Source: an uncultured bacterium (GTDB taxonomy: Bacteria > Bacillota_I > Bacilli_A > RFN20 > CAG-826). Taken from it: a stretch of 36,657 bases of DNA. Of the stretch, positions 24,434 through 32,223 are shown one piece after another. The DNA is taken from positions 1 through 36,657 of the forward strand of contig CASEKC010000005.1 in NCBI GenBank assembly GCA_949288485.1. The letters run 5' to 3'. Numbering within the stretch: position 1 is the stretch's first letter; every line of letters starts with the position of its first letter. A program made the position numbers and the translations under genes. Under the pieces are notes generated by a model, which saw nothing but the letters and a program-made list of their open reading frames with translations, was not told the origin of the DNA and ran no database searches.

Positions 24434-25333
24434 CTATTTATTTTTATCAGCATAGTGTTTTTCAACTAATGCTTGACGGAATTTTTTATATTCAGCATCA
24501 GAAATTTGATGATTGTTATGAAGTTTATCTAAATCAGCAAGTTTTTCTTGTAAGCTTTTTTCTTTAGTTGTTTTATTTTCTTCTTCCTTTTTAATTTCTT
24601 CAGTATTTGTTTCTTCATTCTTTTCTTCTAAAGAAGGAACTTCCTCTTTATCTTCTTTTTTAAAGAAACCAATAAATTTACCAACATATTTATTTTCTAA
24701 TAATTTAGAACCATTAAATCCTAATTTTAATTTCTTTTCTTCTTCAATTAATGGACCAGCATAACCTTTTCTCTTATTGAATTTTCTAGCAATTCTATAT
24801 CCAAAGAATGAAATGAAAGTTAAAACTAAAGCTAAAAGACCATAAATTCCGCTCCCAAAAATAGAAATTAATGATCCATAAGCTAATCCTTCACTTTGAA
24901 TTAAATGTTCATAACCAACTAATTCACCTCTTAATGAAATATTAGAGATTTGTAAAGAAAAAATAAGTAAGAACATTGATGTAACACCAATTATTCCAGC
25001 AATTAAATTTAAAAAATGATACATAACTGAATCTTTATGTTTTAAAGCAATTGAAACAATTGCTAAAACAAGTAAGATAACAGCTAAAATACCAATTACC
25101 ATAAATAAAATATTTTGTTGAACAAAAATATTTTTTGTTTCGAAATAGCCTGTTTTTATAGCACTAAGCCCTAAAATAAATCCGATTCCACTAGCTGTTA
25201 AAGAACCATTAACACTTTGAGAACCTAAACTTCCAACAATGTTTGCACTATAAAATGGCAAAAAGAATCCCCCTAAAAAGAGAATTCCAAAAAAAATCAT
25301 TAAACCAGTTAATACATATTTTGTTTTTGTCAT
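24434..25333 (-). CDS. four-helix membrane protein with C-terminal SHOCT domain, module copy 2
   Basis: A 299-residue paralogue of the 20360-21403 protein. It has helix 1 with GGFFLPFYSANIVG (compare GGLVFPFYTCYISQ in copy 1), then NGSLTASGIGFILG, three more helices (about 73-95, 103-122 and 153-176), a basic juxtamembrane region, an acidic Glu/Lys linker and a SHOCT domain at about 262-296 (LQEKLADLDKLHNNHQISDA and following). The linker is shorter than in copy 1. I use ATG 25333 rather than the TTG two codons upstream, with AAAGGA about ten bases before it. It pairs with the downstream InlB-repeat lipoprotein. Confidence 0.75.
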   Translation of the reverse strand: MTKTKYVLTGLMIFFGILFLGGFFLPFYSANIVGSLGSQSVNGSLTASGIGFILGLSAIKTGYFETKNIFVQQNILFMVIGILAVILLVLAIVSIALKHKDSVMYHFLNLIAGIIGVTSMFLLIFSLQISNISLRGELVGYEHLIQSEGLAYGSLISIFGSGIYGLLALVLTFISFFGYRIARKFNKRKGYAGPLIEEEKKLKLGFNGSKLLENKYVGKFIGFFKKEDKEEVPSLEEKNEETNTEEIKKEEENKTTKEKSLQEKLADLDKLHNNHQISDAEYKKFRQALVEKHYADKNK

Positions 25334-25456
25334 ATTCAATATATCCTTTTTGCTAAAAATTAGCTAATAAAATAATTCTTAATTGCACAAATTTTCTTTC
25401 TTTTAAACAACTAAAAGTATTATAACATGTATCAAGTGATTTTAAAGTTATTAACT

Positions 25457-26983
25457 TTAAAATTCTTCATTTCTATAAAAAGCATTAATCATTTTTGATA
25501 ACTCATTAAACTCACTTCTTAAGGTAATAATTTTTAACCTTAATTTAGTAATTTCATCGTTTTCTTCGATACGTCCTTTTAAATTTGAATTATTTACAAA
25601 GTATGAATTATCATCAACAAAATAATTAAATACATTATTTACAAACTTTGTAAATAATAAGAATCCATCTTCAATTTGTTTATCAATGTCTTCAATATCC
25701 ATAAAAACTAAAAACATTGAAGCATGTGATAAATCTACACCATTTTTATATATTGATAAATAAGAAGAAATAATATTTTCGTTTTTTTCAAAATATTTAT
25801 TTAACATAGTTAATACAGCTTCAGTAAATGTTTGATCTTTTAAATAAATTGCATATTGAGGTGAAGTAATCATTTTTGTATATAAAAAATTCTTACTTTT
25901 TTTATATTTATTTTTATATTCTTCTAATAATTCATCTTTTAAAGAATAAAAATTTTCATAAACTAAATCACTTTTACCACTATATGCATAACAAATAGAC
26001 ATATATGAAAAGAAAGAATAAGTTTTAAAATTTAAAACAGTCTCTTCACCCTTTACATTAGAAATTAAATAATCATAAAGAGCGATTCTTTCAAACATAT
26101 ATTTAAAATAATTAACGATATATTTTTTAAATCCTTCTTCATAGAAATTTATGAAAATTCTCAAACTAATTTGAATAAAATTGAATAAATCTTCCATTAA
26201 ATTTGATTCATCAAACATAAAAGCGATGTTAAGATGGTAAAGTTCATCTAATTTAAGTTCAAAAGAAAAAACTTTAAAATGTACTTTTTCAAATTTAATA
26301 TTATTTTTCTTTTCTAAATTAGGTAATTTTTTAATATCTGATAAAACAAAAGAAAATTGTTTTGCTAAATCCATCGAACTTTTAATAAAACCATCTTTTA
26401 ATTTTGAATTATAATCTAAACAAATTAAGGAAGCTTGGTGAATTAAAATACCTAAAACATCATAGTAAGAAGAAGCTAAATCTCCTAAAGCTTTTAAAAC
26501 GATATTGCGATAATGAGAATAATCTTCAACAATTCCAAATAAATAAATTGGAGTATAATCTGAAAGCATATTTTCTAAAGTTTCAACTTTAACATGAAGT
26601 TGTTTAGAAATTTTATTCTTTTCATTTATACCAATCTTTTTTAAAGCTTGTAACTTAAATAAACGATAATTAAGTGGTAAAAATAGTTTTTCTTTATATA
26701 AATTTAAAATTGCAAAAAGTTCAATAAGTCTTCTAACAATTAAAAAAATAGTAATATCAGGAATATCTTCTTCTTTAGTTAATAAATAGAAATAATATAT
26801 TTTTAAAGATGAAGCAATTTCATAATTTAAAGAATTAATAAAAAATTCTTCATCACTAATTCCTTTTTTATTCAAATTAGTAATAGAAATAGAGGCAAGA
26901 CCTTCGGCTTGCCTATAATATCTCAAAGGATTTTTAATATGTCCTTCACTTTTAAAAATATTAAAAGAAAAATCTTTTTTCAT
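25457..26983 (-). CDS. large helical protein of unknown function
   Basis: A 508-residue soluble protein, almost wholly alpha-helical and rich in aromatic residues (Tyr, Phe), which I do not recognise. Short stretches such as DLASSYYDVLGILIHQASLI (about 168-187) and YLSIYKNGVDLSHASMFLVF (about 405-425) resemble the SHxS-type helices of DUF5677-like proteins, with a possible internal duplication. The C-terminal 35 residues form a heptad-like coiled coil (EITKLRLKIITLRSEFNELS). There is no signal peptide or membrane helix. It lies 18 bp downstream of the LRR regulator gene on the same strand, so the pair is likely an operon. Confidence 0.6.
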   Translation of the reverse strand: MKKDFSFNIFKSEGHIKNPLRYYRQAEGLASISITNLNKKGISDEEFFINSLNYEIASSLKIYYFYLLTKEEDIPDITIFLIVRRLIELFAILNLYKEKLFLPLNYRLFKLQALKKIGINEKNKISKQLHVKVETLENMLSDYTPIYLFGIVEDYSHYRNIVLKALGDLASSYYDVLGILIHQASLICLDYNSKLKDGFIKSSMDLAKQFSFVLSDIKKLPNLEKKNNIKFEKVHFKVFSFELKLDELYHLNIAFMFDESNLMEDLFNFIQISLRIFINFYEEGFKKYIVNYFKYMFERIALYDYLISNVKGEETVLNFKTYSFFSYMSICYAYSGKSDLVYENFYSLKDELLEEYKNKYKKSKNFLYTKMITSPQYAIYLKDQTFTEAVLTMLNKYFEKNENIISSYLSIYKNGVDLSHASMFLVFMDIEDIDKQIEDGFLLFTKFVNNVFNYFVDDNSYFVNNSNLKGRIEENDEITKLRLKIITLRSEFNELSKMINAFYRNEEF

Positions 26984-27001
26984 TTTTCATATCTCTAATT
27001 A

Positions 27002-28723
27002 TTAATTCTCTTCTTCTTTCCATTCATGTTCAAAAAGAACATTACTATCAGTAAAATCTTTTTTAAATGATGAAGGTAAAGAAGGATATTCTAAATAAAT
27101 ATTTGAATTACTACATCCATAAATACTATTGCTTTGGAAATTTTCAGCGCCTTTTTTAATATAAACAGATGTTAAATTTTGATTAAAGCAAATTCCACGA
27201 TCTTCAACTAATTTAATTGAAGAAGGTAATGTTATTGATTCTAAATTAATTAAATTATTAAAAGCAAATTGTTTAACTGTTTCAACTCCTTCCATTAGAG
27301 AAAATGTTTTTTCTTTATATAAAGAAGGAAAAGTATAAATAGTTTTTAAATCTTTGGAATATAAAATATTATCAATTACTTCAAAATAAATATTTTCATC
27401 ACTAATATTTATTTCTTTTAAATAAATTGAGTTATAAAAAGGATTCCCATCAATATTTTTTAATGTTGATGGTAAATTTATAGTTGTTAAAGCTTTGTTA
27501 AAACCACTAAAAGCATCTATTTTTAATGTTTCTAACCCTTCATTAAAATTTAATTCTTCAATTAAATAACAATCATTAAAAGCTCTAGTTTCAATAGTTT
27601 TTAAGGAAGTAGGGAAAACAATATTTGTTAAATTATAATTTGAATCAAAAGCTCCCCCTCTAATAACTTCAACTCCTTCTTTTATAATAAATTCATTTTC
27701 ATTATTTTTAGGTAATACTCGATATAATTCTTTTTGATCAAAAGAATATAAATTACCTTCTTCATCTAAAGAAAAATATTTACTTCCATTATTAAAATGA
27801 ATATTTTGCAAATAATAAGTAATAGTAAAAGCATTATCTTCTAAAACTTTTAATGTAGAAGGAAGATATATTTCTTCTAATGTAGAAATGAAATTGAAAG
27901 CATTGCTTTCAATTTCTTCAATTCCTTCACTAATATAAATTTTTTTGAAAGAATCATTATGAGTAAAAGCATTAGAACCTATTTTATATACCTTTTTATT
28001 ATCGATAGTTGAAGGAATTGTAATAGATTCATCAATTCCTCCATCATATCCAGTAATAATTAATCCTTTTTCATCACTTATATAGGTGAAAGGAGAATTA
28101 GTTTTATTGTTAAAAAGTGATAAAGGAATTGTAATAACTAAGGCTAAAATTACTATTAAGGAAATAGTTAAAGGAATATAAACGACTGGTTTTTTTAATT
28201 TATCAATAAAAGATAATTCATTTTGTTCATTTGAGAAAACTTCTTGTTCATCAATATGTTTTTCTATTTCATGAGTTTCCATTCCAAAATATAATTCAGA
28301 ATAGGAAACATCAAAATATTTTGCTAATGCTAAAAATTCTTCAACCTTTAAATTAGCATTTCCTTTTTCTATTTTTGATATTCTAGAAGAAGAAATATTT
28401 ACTTGTTTAGATAATTCTTTTTGAGTAATACATCTTTTTTCTCTTAAATAATTTAATTTATTTAAAAATTTTTGATAATCAAATTCTAAATAATCACAAT
28501 AATTGTTATTTTTTTCATATTTCAAAGTTAAAAAAGAATCTAAATCAACTTTTAAAACTTTAGCCAGTTTACTAATTAAAGAAATATCAACCTTAACATT
28601 GTTGTTTTCATATTTTGAGATTGCTTGATATGAACAAGATAAAACATTAGCTAAATCTGATTGTGAAAGATTAAGCTCTAATCTTCTTTTTCTAATATAT
28701 TCACCATAATTTATCTTATCCAT
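27002..28723 (-). CDS. membrane-anchored double-XRE regulator with LRR_5 (BspA-type) domain
   Basis: A 573-residue protein that joins a cytoplasmic DNA-binding part to an exterior repeat domain. Residues 6-62 are one XRE/Cro helix-turn-helix (LNLSQSDLANVLSCSYQAIS) and 87-142 a second (CITQKELSKQVNISSSRISK). A single membrane helix lies at about 184-207. From about 215 on there are roughly ten LRR_5 repeats of the BspA type (FTHNDSFKKIYISEGIEEIE; AFDSNYNLTNIVFPTSLKTI). The domain order implies a one-component sensor with the LRR outside. No Shine-Dalgarno is evident. It precedes the unknown 508-residue protein by 18 bp; its targets may include that gene. Confidence 0.85.
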   Translation of the reverse strand: MDKINYGEYIRKRRLELNLSQSDLANVLSCSYQAISKYENNNVKVDISLISKLAKVLKVDLDSFLTLKYEKNNNYCDYLEFDYQKFLNKLNYLREKRCITQKELSKQVNISSSRISKIEKGNANLKVEEFLALAKYFDVSYSELYFGMETHEIEKHIDEQEVFSNEQNELSFIDKLKKPVVYIPLTISLIVILALVITIPLSLFNNKTNSPFTYISDEKGLIITGYDGGIDESITIPSTIDNKKVYKIGSNAFTHNDSFKKIYISEGIEEIESNAFNFISTLEEIYLPSTLKVLEDNAFTITYYLQNIHFNNGSKYFSLDEEGNLYSFDQKELYRVLPKNNENEFIIKEGVEVIRGGAFDSNYNLTNIVFPTSLKTIETRAFNDCYLIEELNFNEGLETLKIDAFSGFNKALTTINLPSTLKNIDGNPFYNSIYLKEINISDENIYFEVIDNILYSKDLKTIYTFPSLYKEKTFSLMEGVETVKQFAFNNLINLESITLPSSIKLVEDRGICFNQNLTSVYIKKGAENFQSNSIYGCSNSNIYLEYPSLPSSFKKDFTDSNVLFEHEWKEEEN

Positions 28724-28845
28724 ATATGTATATTTATTTTTAATTATTTTTAATAAAACTCATGCCTTTTGTAAAAGGAAAGACACTTAATATTATATAA
28801 CAAAATAGCCTATTTTACTTTATTTTTTTGAAAATCTTGCTAATT

Positions 28846-29708
28846 TTATTCTAATTTATATCTTTTTTTAAGATTATTCGAAACATCTTTTATTTTCTTC
28901 TCATTAGTATATAAAACATGTGAAATATTATTATTCTCATCAATAACTAAAACATTTATATGAAAATAAGAATCTAAACAAATATTATTTTCACCAAAAT
29001 AAATATTATATGGATCATCAATATTAAAATGATGAACATATAAATGACCATGAATCACCTTATCAAAATTATGTTTATCAAATAAAACATTTTTTGCTGG
29101 ATCAATTGCACTATTTTTAAAAAGAGGTATGATGCAAGAAAATGTCTCTTTCATTATTTTCTTTAAATCATAAGAAGAATATTTTTCCATATTTGTTGCC
29201 CCACTATGACATAAAAGATATTTATTATTTAATACATAATAAGGTTTTAAAGAAGAAAAATAAAAATTTAGTTCTTCGAAACTTTTTATTTGTTAAATAA
29301 CGGTTTAATTTCTTTATCAACGATTCCATATTTAAAAAAATTAAGAAATGAGGTTACGCCAATCTCTTCAAGTTGATGATTATTATTTAAATGCGTTAAA
29401 AAATCATAAATTGTAATACTAGTTCCGTTAGCATTTAAAACATAAGACCAAGCTTTAAAAGAAGTTTCAATAAATTCTTTTAACATTGCTTCATGATTTC
29501 ACCATAAAACAATCATTCTATTTTTCTTAATCATTTCATTTACAAAAAATAAAAGATTTAAATTATCATCGCCTCTATCAAATAAATCTCCTAAAGAAAT
29601 TAATATATGATTATCATCATTTATATCAAAAGAAGCATTCTTTAATTCTTCTAATAATGCTGATAATTTTCTACCATGAATATCGCTAAAAATAAAATAT
29701 TTTTTCAT
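28846..29708 (-). pseudogene. calcineurin-like metallophosphoesterase, broken
   Basis: Three fragments together make one PPP-type phosphoesterase of about 287 residues. The first (29499-29708) has the metal motifs SDIHG and GDLFDRG. An in-frame TGA at 29496-29498 then replaces the Gly of the GNHE motif, after which NHEAML continues in the same frame. A one-base frameshift near 29286-29295 follows FNK. The last part reads YLLCHSGATNMEKYSS and ends with the metal-binding IHGHLYVHH (28846 to about 29285). The ribosome site AGGA before 29708 is intact. With a nonsense and a frameshift the gene looks inactive, unless the sequence carries errors. Intact relatives include ApaH/PrpE-like and serine/threonine phosphatases. 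Confidence 0.85.
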
Positions 29709-30099
29709 TTTAAAATCCTACATAATTCTTTATAATAATATCATAAAAGCTCTTTCAATAAGAGTGACAAAAATCCTACATATTTAGATAAAAATTTTTA
29801 CTTAGTCCTCCATTTACTTTAAGAGTAATCCAAAGATTATCGAACATAAAATCTCTATCTAAAGACCTCCTTTTTTAAAATTTTCATAATTGTTGTAGGA
29901 TTAAAAAAGATGCAGTTAAATACATTACTGCATCTTTTATTTTGTCATTAAAATAATATTAAATTTGTTTAAAAAGTGAATATTTTTTAAAATTGGAGCA
30001 TTCTTGTCTTGTAGACGTCGACGTATAGGGTGGGTGGGAATAATGAAACTTAATCCCTTATAATATAGCAATTTTATTAATTATATTTTCGAATTAAAA
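29709..30099. other. intergenic region with hairpin, short inverted repeats and a GC-rich island
   Basis: I see no credible gene. AATCCTACA (29772-29780) and TGTAGGATT (29894-29902) form a 9-bp inverted pair bounding 131 bp, a possible remnant of a small element. A terminator hairpin follows at 29905-29938. A G+C-rich stretch at 30011-30040 contains the palindrome ACGTCGACGT (30015-30024) and GGGTGGGTGGG, unlike anything else in the window. Confidence 0.5.
29905..29938. terminator. terminator-like hairpin
   Basis: AAAAGATGCAGT (29905-29916) pairs perfectly with ACTGCATCTTTT (29927-29938) around a 10-nt loop. A-rich and T-rich flanks allow termination in either direction. It probably ends the transcript of the cyclophilin-like gene at 30100. 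Confidence 0.7.
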
Positions 30100-30456
30100 T
30101 TATTCTTCAGCGACAGATAATTTGAAATCAACACCGATTCTATCAAAATCTTCAATATCTGATTCAATAGCGCCTAAATAAACTAAATTACTGTTTTGTT
30201 CACTATCTTCATAAAATATTGCAATACTTCCATAAGGAAGATAATAACAAACATCACCTTTTTTAGGTTCCCAGCCTTTATCTTCTTCTTTTACCAATAA
30301 TCTTCTTTTTGGATAACCGATTTTTTCAATATTGTCCATATCAGAAAAAGAATATTCCATTGGTAATAAAGATAAAAAGTCTTTTACTGTTTCATTATCG
30401 GTTAAATTAACTTTATATTTCTTATTATTAAAATTAATATAAACAGCCCTTGACAT
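30100..30456 (-). CDS. cyclophilin-like fold protein
   Basis: A 118-residue protein matching the small bacterial cyclophilin-like family (Cyclophil_like2). It shows the pattern DNETVKDFLSLLPMEYSFSD at about residues 18-37, then a WEPKKGDVCYYLPYGSIAIF core, and YLGAIESD near the end. The fold is a small beta barrel; peptidyl-prolyl isomerase activity is not established for this family. I use the ATG at 30456, just after AAAGGGGAG, rather than the upstream GTG at 30474, which has no ribosome site. It is transcribed alone, with a terminator hairpin downstream at 29905-29938. Confidence 0.8.
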   Translation of the reverse strand: MSRAVYINFNNKKYKVNLTDNETVKDFLSLLPMEYSFSDMDNIEKIGYPKRRLLVKEEDKGWEPKKGDVCYYLPYGSIAIFYEDSEQNSNLVYLGAIESDIEDFDRIGVDFKLSVAEE

Positions 30457-30474
30457 AACTCCCCTTTTTTTCAC

Positions 30475-30815
30475 TTTTTAAGTTTTAAATAATAAGTTTG
30501 TAAAATTAAAATATTCACACCAAAATTTTATCCAACAGTTAATTAGACATTGTTTTAAATTTTTAAAACAAGATTTTGTATGAGATTAAGCAATAAAATT
30601 AAATAAAAATAAAAAATCTTGTTTTTAAAATTTAAGAAAATTATTTTAATATTTAAATAAAAATAATAACTACATTTTATATTTAAAAATAAATAATAAG
30701 TATAATTTTGGCTAAAAATAGCATTTTTTGTGAAATATTGTGAATAGAAAGAATATTTTATTTTGATTACATTTTATTAATAAAATGATTTTTTATTAAA
30801 AATTAAGAGCTAATT
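30475..30815. other. AT-rich intergenic region with a long imperfect inverted repeat
   Basis: No gene is seen in about 340 bases. Arms at 30557-30577 and 30613-30633 are complementary over 20 of 21 bp (core AAAACAAGATTTT) with a 35-nt loop. This may be a terminator for the amidohydrolase gene or a small element. The rest is low-complexity A/T. Confidence 0.5.
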
Positions 30816-31988
30816 TTATAATTTATTAACTTCAATATTACCATTTAACATTACAAAAACTACATGTGAATCATAACTTAACGGATCTTTATCATAAATA
30901 ACTATATCAGCATCTTTATTTTCTTTTAATGAACCAACAAGATCATCAACTCCAATAATTTTTGCTGCATAAATTGTATTTGCTTTTAAAGCTTCTAAAT
31001 AAGGTAAACCTGCTTTTACAAATAAACCTGTTTGAGCTAATGTTGTATCTAAAGTTATAACTGGATGGTCAGTCATAAAAGCAAAAGGTATATTGTTTTC
31101 ATATAAAACCTTTGCTGAATTAAAAGACTTTGCTTTTAATTCATATTTAGATTTATATCCTAAAGTAGGTCCTAAGATACACTTAACATGATGTTCTTTT
31201 AAAAATTCTGGAATTAAATATCCTTCGGTAGCATGTTCAATAGTATAGTCTAAATTAAATTCTTCACTTATTTTTACAGCGGTAACAATATCATCAGCTT
31301 GATGAGCATGAATTTTTACCTTTAATCCTTCAAAAACACGTTTTAAACTGTCCCGTTTTTGATTAAAAGTAGGTTTAGTTAACTCTTTTCCTTCTTTTAT
31401 TCCTTTATAATAGTTATCCCAAGATTCTTTATATAATTTAGCTTCCGTTAAAGCATTTCTTAAAATTGCAGCATTAGCCATACGAGTTGAAGGGCCTTTA
31501 TCTTTATAACATCTTTTAGGATTTTCTCCTAAAGCCATTTTCATTGCAACTTCTTCTTTCACCATCATATCAAAAACTGTTTTGCCTTTAGTTTTTAATA
31601 CAGTAAAAGTTCCTCCAATAATGTTTGCACTGCCTGGTCCAGTGCAAACAGTAGTTACACCATTTGTTAAAGCTTCTTTAAAAGATGCATCATGTGGTTT
31701 TATAGATTCTATTCCTTTAAGTTCTGGAGTAATAGGATTAGTAATTTCATTAGTATCACTTCCTGGCCAACCATAAATTTGTTCCATCATTCCAATATGA
31801 CAATGTGGATCAACTATTCCAGGCATTACAAATAAATTTTTAGCATCAATTACTTTTATAGAAGGATATTTAATAGATAAATCTATTTTACTTACATCAA
31901 TAATCTTTTTACCATCAATTAAAATACTTCCTTTTTCATTATTTATATTTTCCATTGTCCATAAATTACAATTTTTAATTATTATCAT
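30816..31988 (-). CDS. amidohydrolase family protein (imidazolonepropionase/dihydroorotase-like)
   Basis: A 390-residue metal-dependent hydrolase of the amidohydrolase superfamily. The small N-terminal beta domain ends with the entry motif VMPGIVDPHCHIG (HxH at about 62-64). Further ligands are visible in IHAHQ (about 225), YTIEHAT (about 248) and the catalytic Asp in MTDHPV (about 310). The C-terminal beta segment GSLKENKDADIVIYDKDPL is typical. It has no signal peptide, so it is cytoplasmic. Substrates of this cluster (cyclic amides, dipeptides, related C-N bonds) cannot be told apart here. It is transcribed alone, with about 235 bp separating it from the serpin gene. Confidence 0.88.
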   Translation of the reverse strand: MIIIKNCNLWTMENINNEKGSILIDGKKIIDVSKIDLSIKYPSIKVIDAKNLFVMPGIVDPHCHIGMMEQIYGWPGSDTNEITNPITPELKGIESIKPHDASFKEALTNGVTTVCTGPGSANIIGGTFTVLKTKGKTVFDMMVKEEVAMKMALGENPKRCYKDKGPSTRMANAAILRNALTEAKLYKESWDNYYKGIKEGKELTKPTFNQKRDSLKRVFEGLKVKIHAHQADDIVTAVKISEEFNLDYTIEHATEGYLIPEFLKEHHVKCILGPTLGYKSKYELKAKSFNSAKVLYENNIPFAFMTDHPVITLDTTLAQTGLFVKAGLPYLEALKANTIYAAKIIGVDDLVGSLKENKDADIVIYDKDPLSYDSHVVFVMLNGNIEVNKL

Positions 31989-32120
31989 AACTTTTTATCT
32001 CCAATTATTTTTTATTAATATAAATTTTATCATAGTTAATAAAAAATAATTTTTTTAATAAAAATTTCTTATATTTTTTCCTTTTTTTAATGTAGATTTT
32101 TTTCTAAAAAAGTTATTATT

Positions 32121-32148
32121 TAAAAACACGATAATTATCGTGTTTTTA
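32121..32148. terminator. 28-bp perfect palindrome downstream of the serpin gene
   Basis: A perfect 28-bp palindrome (core ACACGATAATTATCGTGT) with A5 and T5 ends lies between the serpin-like gene stop and the amidohydrolase start. As RNA it makes a hairpin with a minimal loop followed by a T-run, fitting a terminator of the protease/serpin operon. The central ATAATTAT leaves little loop, so an operator is an alternative. Confidence 0.6.
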
Positions 32149-32223
32149 AAATGTTTATACAAAAAATAGGATAGTATTTTTTAAAAATATGCAAGAAATC
32201 GTACACTAAATTTAAAGAAAAAA

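Noticed and set aside
29496..29498. UGA read as glycine (as in Gracilibacteria) in the GNHE motif
   Set aside because: Only one such codon is seen, the same gene also has a frameshift, and no intact gene in the window has in-frame TGA at glycine positions.
30031..30040. G-quadruplex in GGGTGGGTGGG
   Set aside because: Only three G-triplets are present; a fourth tract is missing within loop distance.
31582..31776. Plus-strand open frame opposite the amidohydrolase
   Set aside because: It is antisense to conserved catalytic-domain sequence with no ribosome site.
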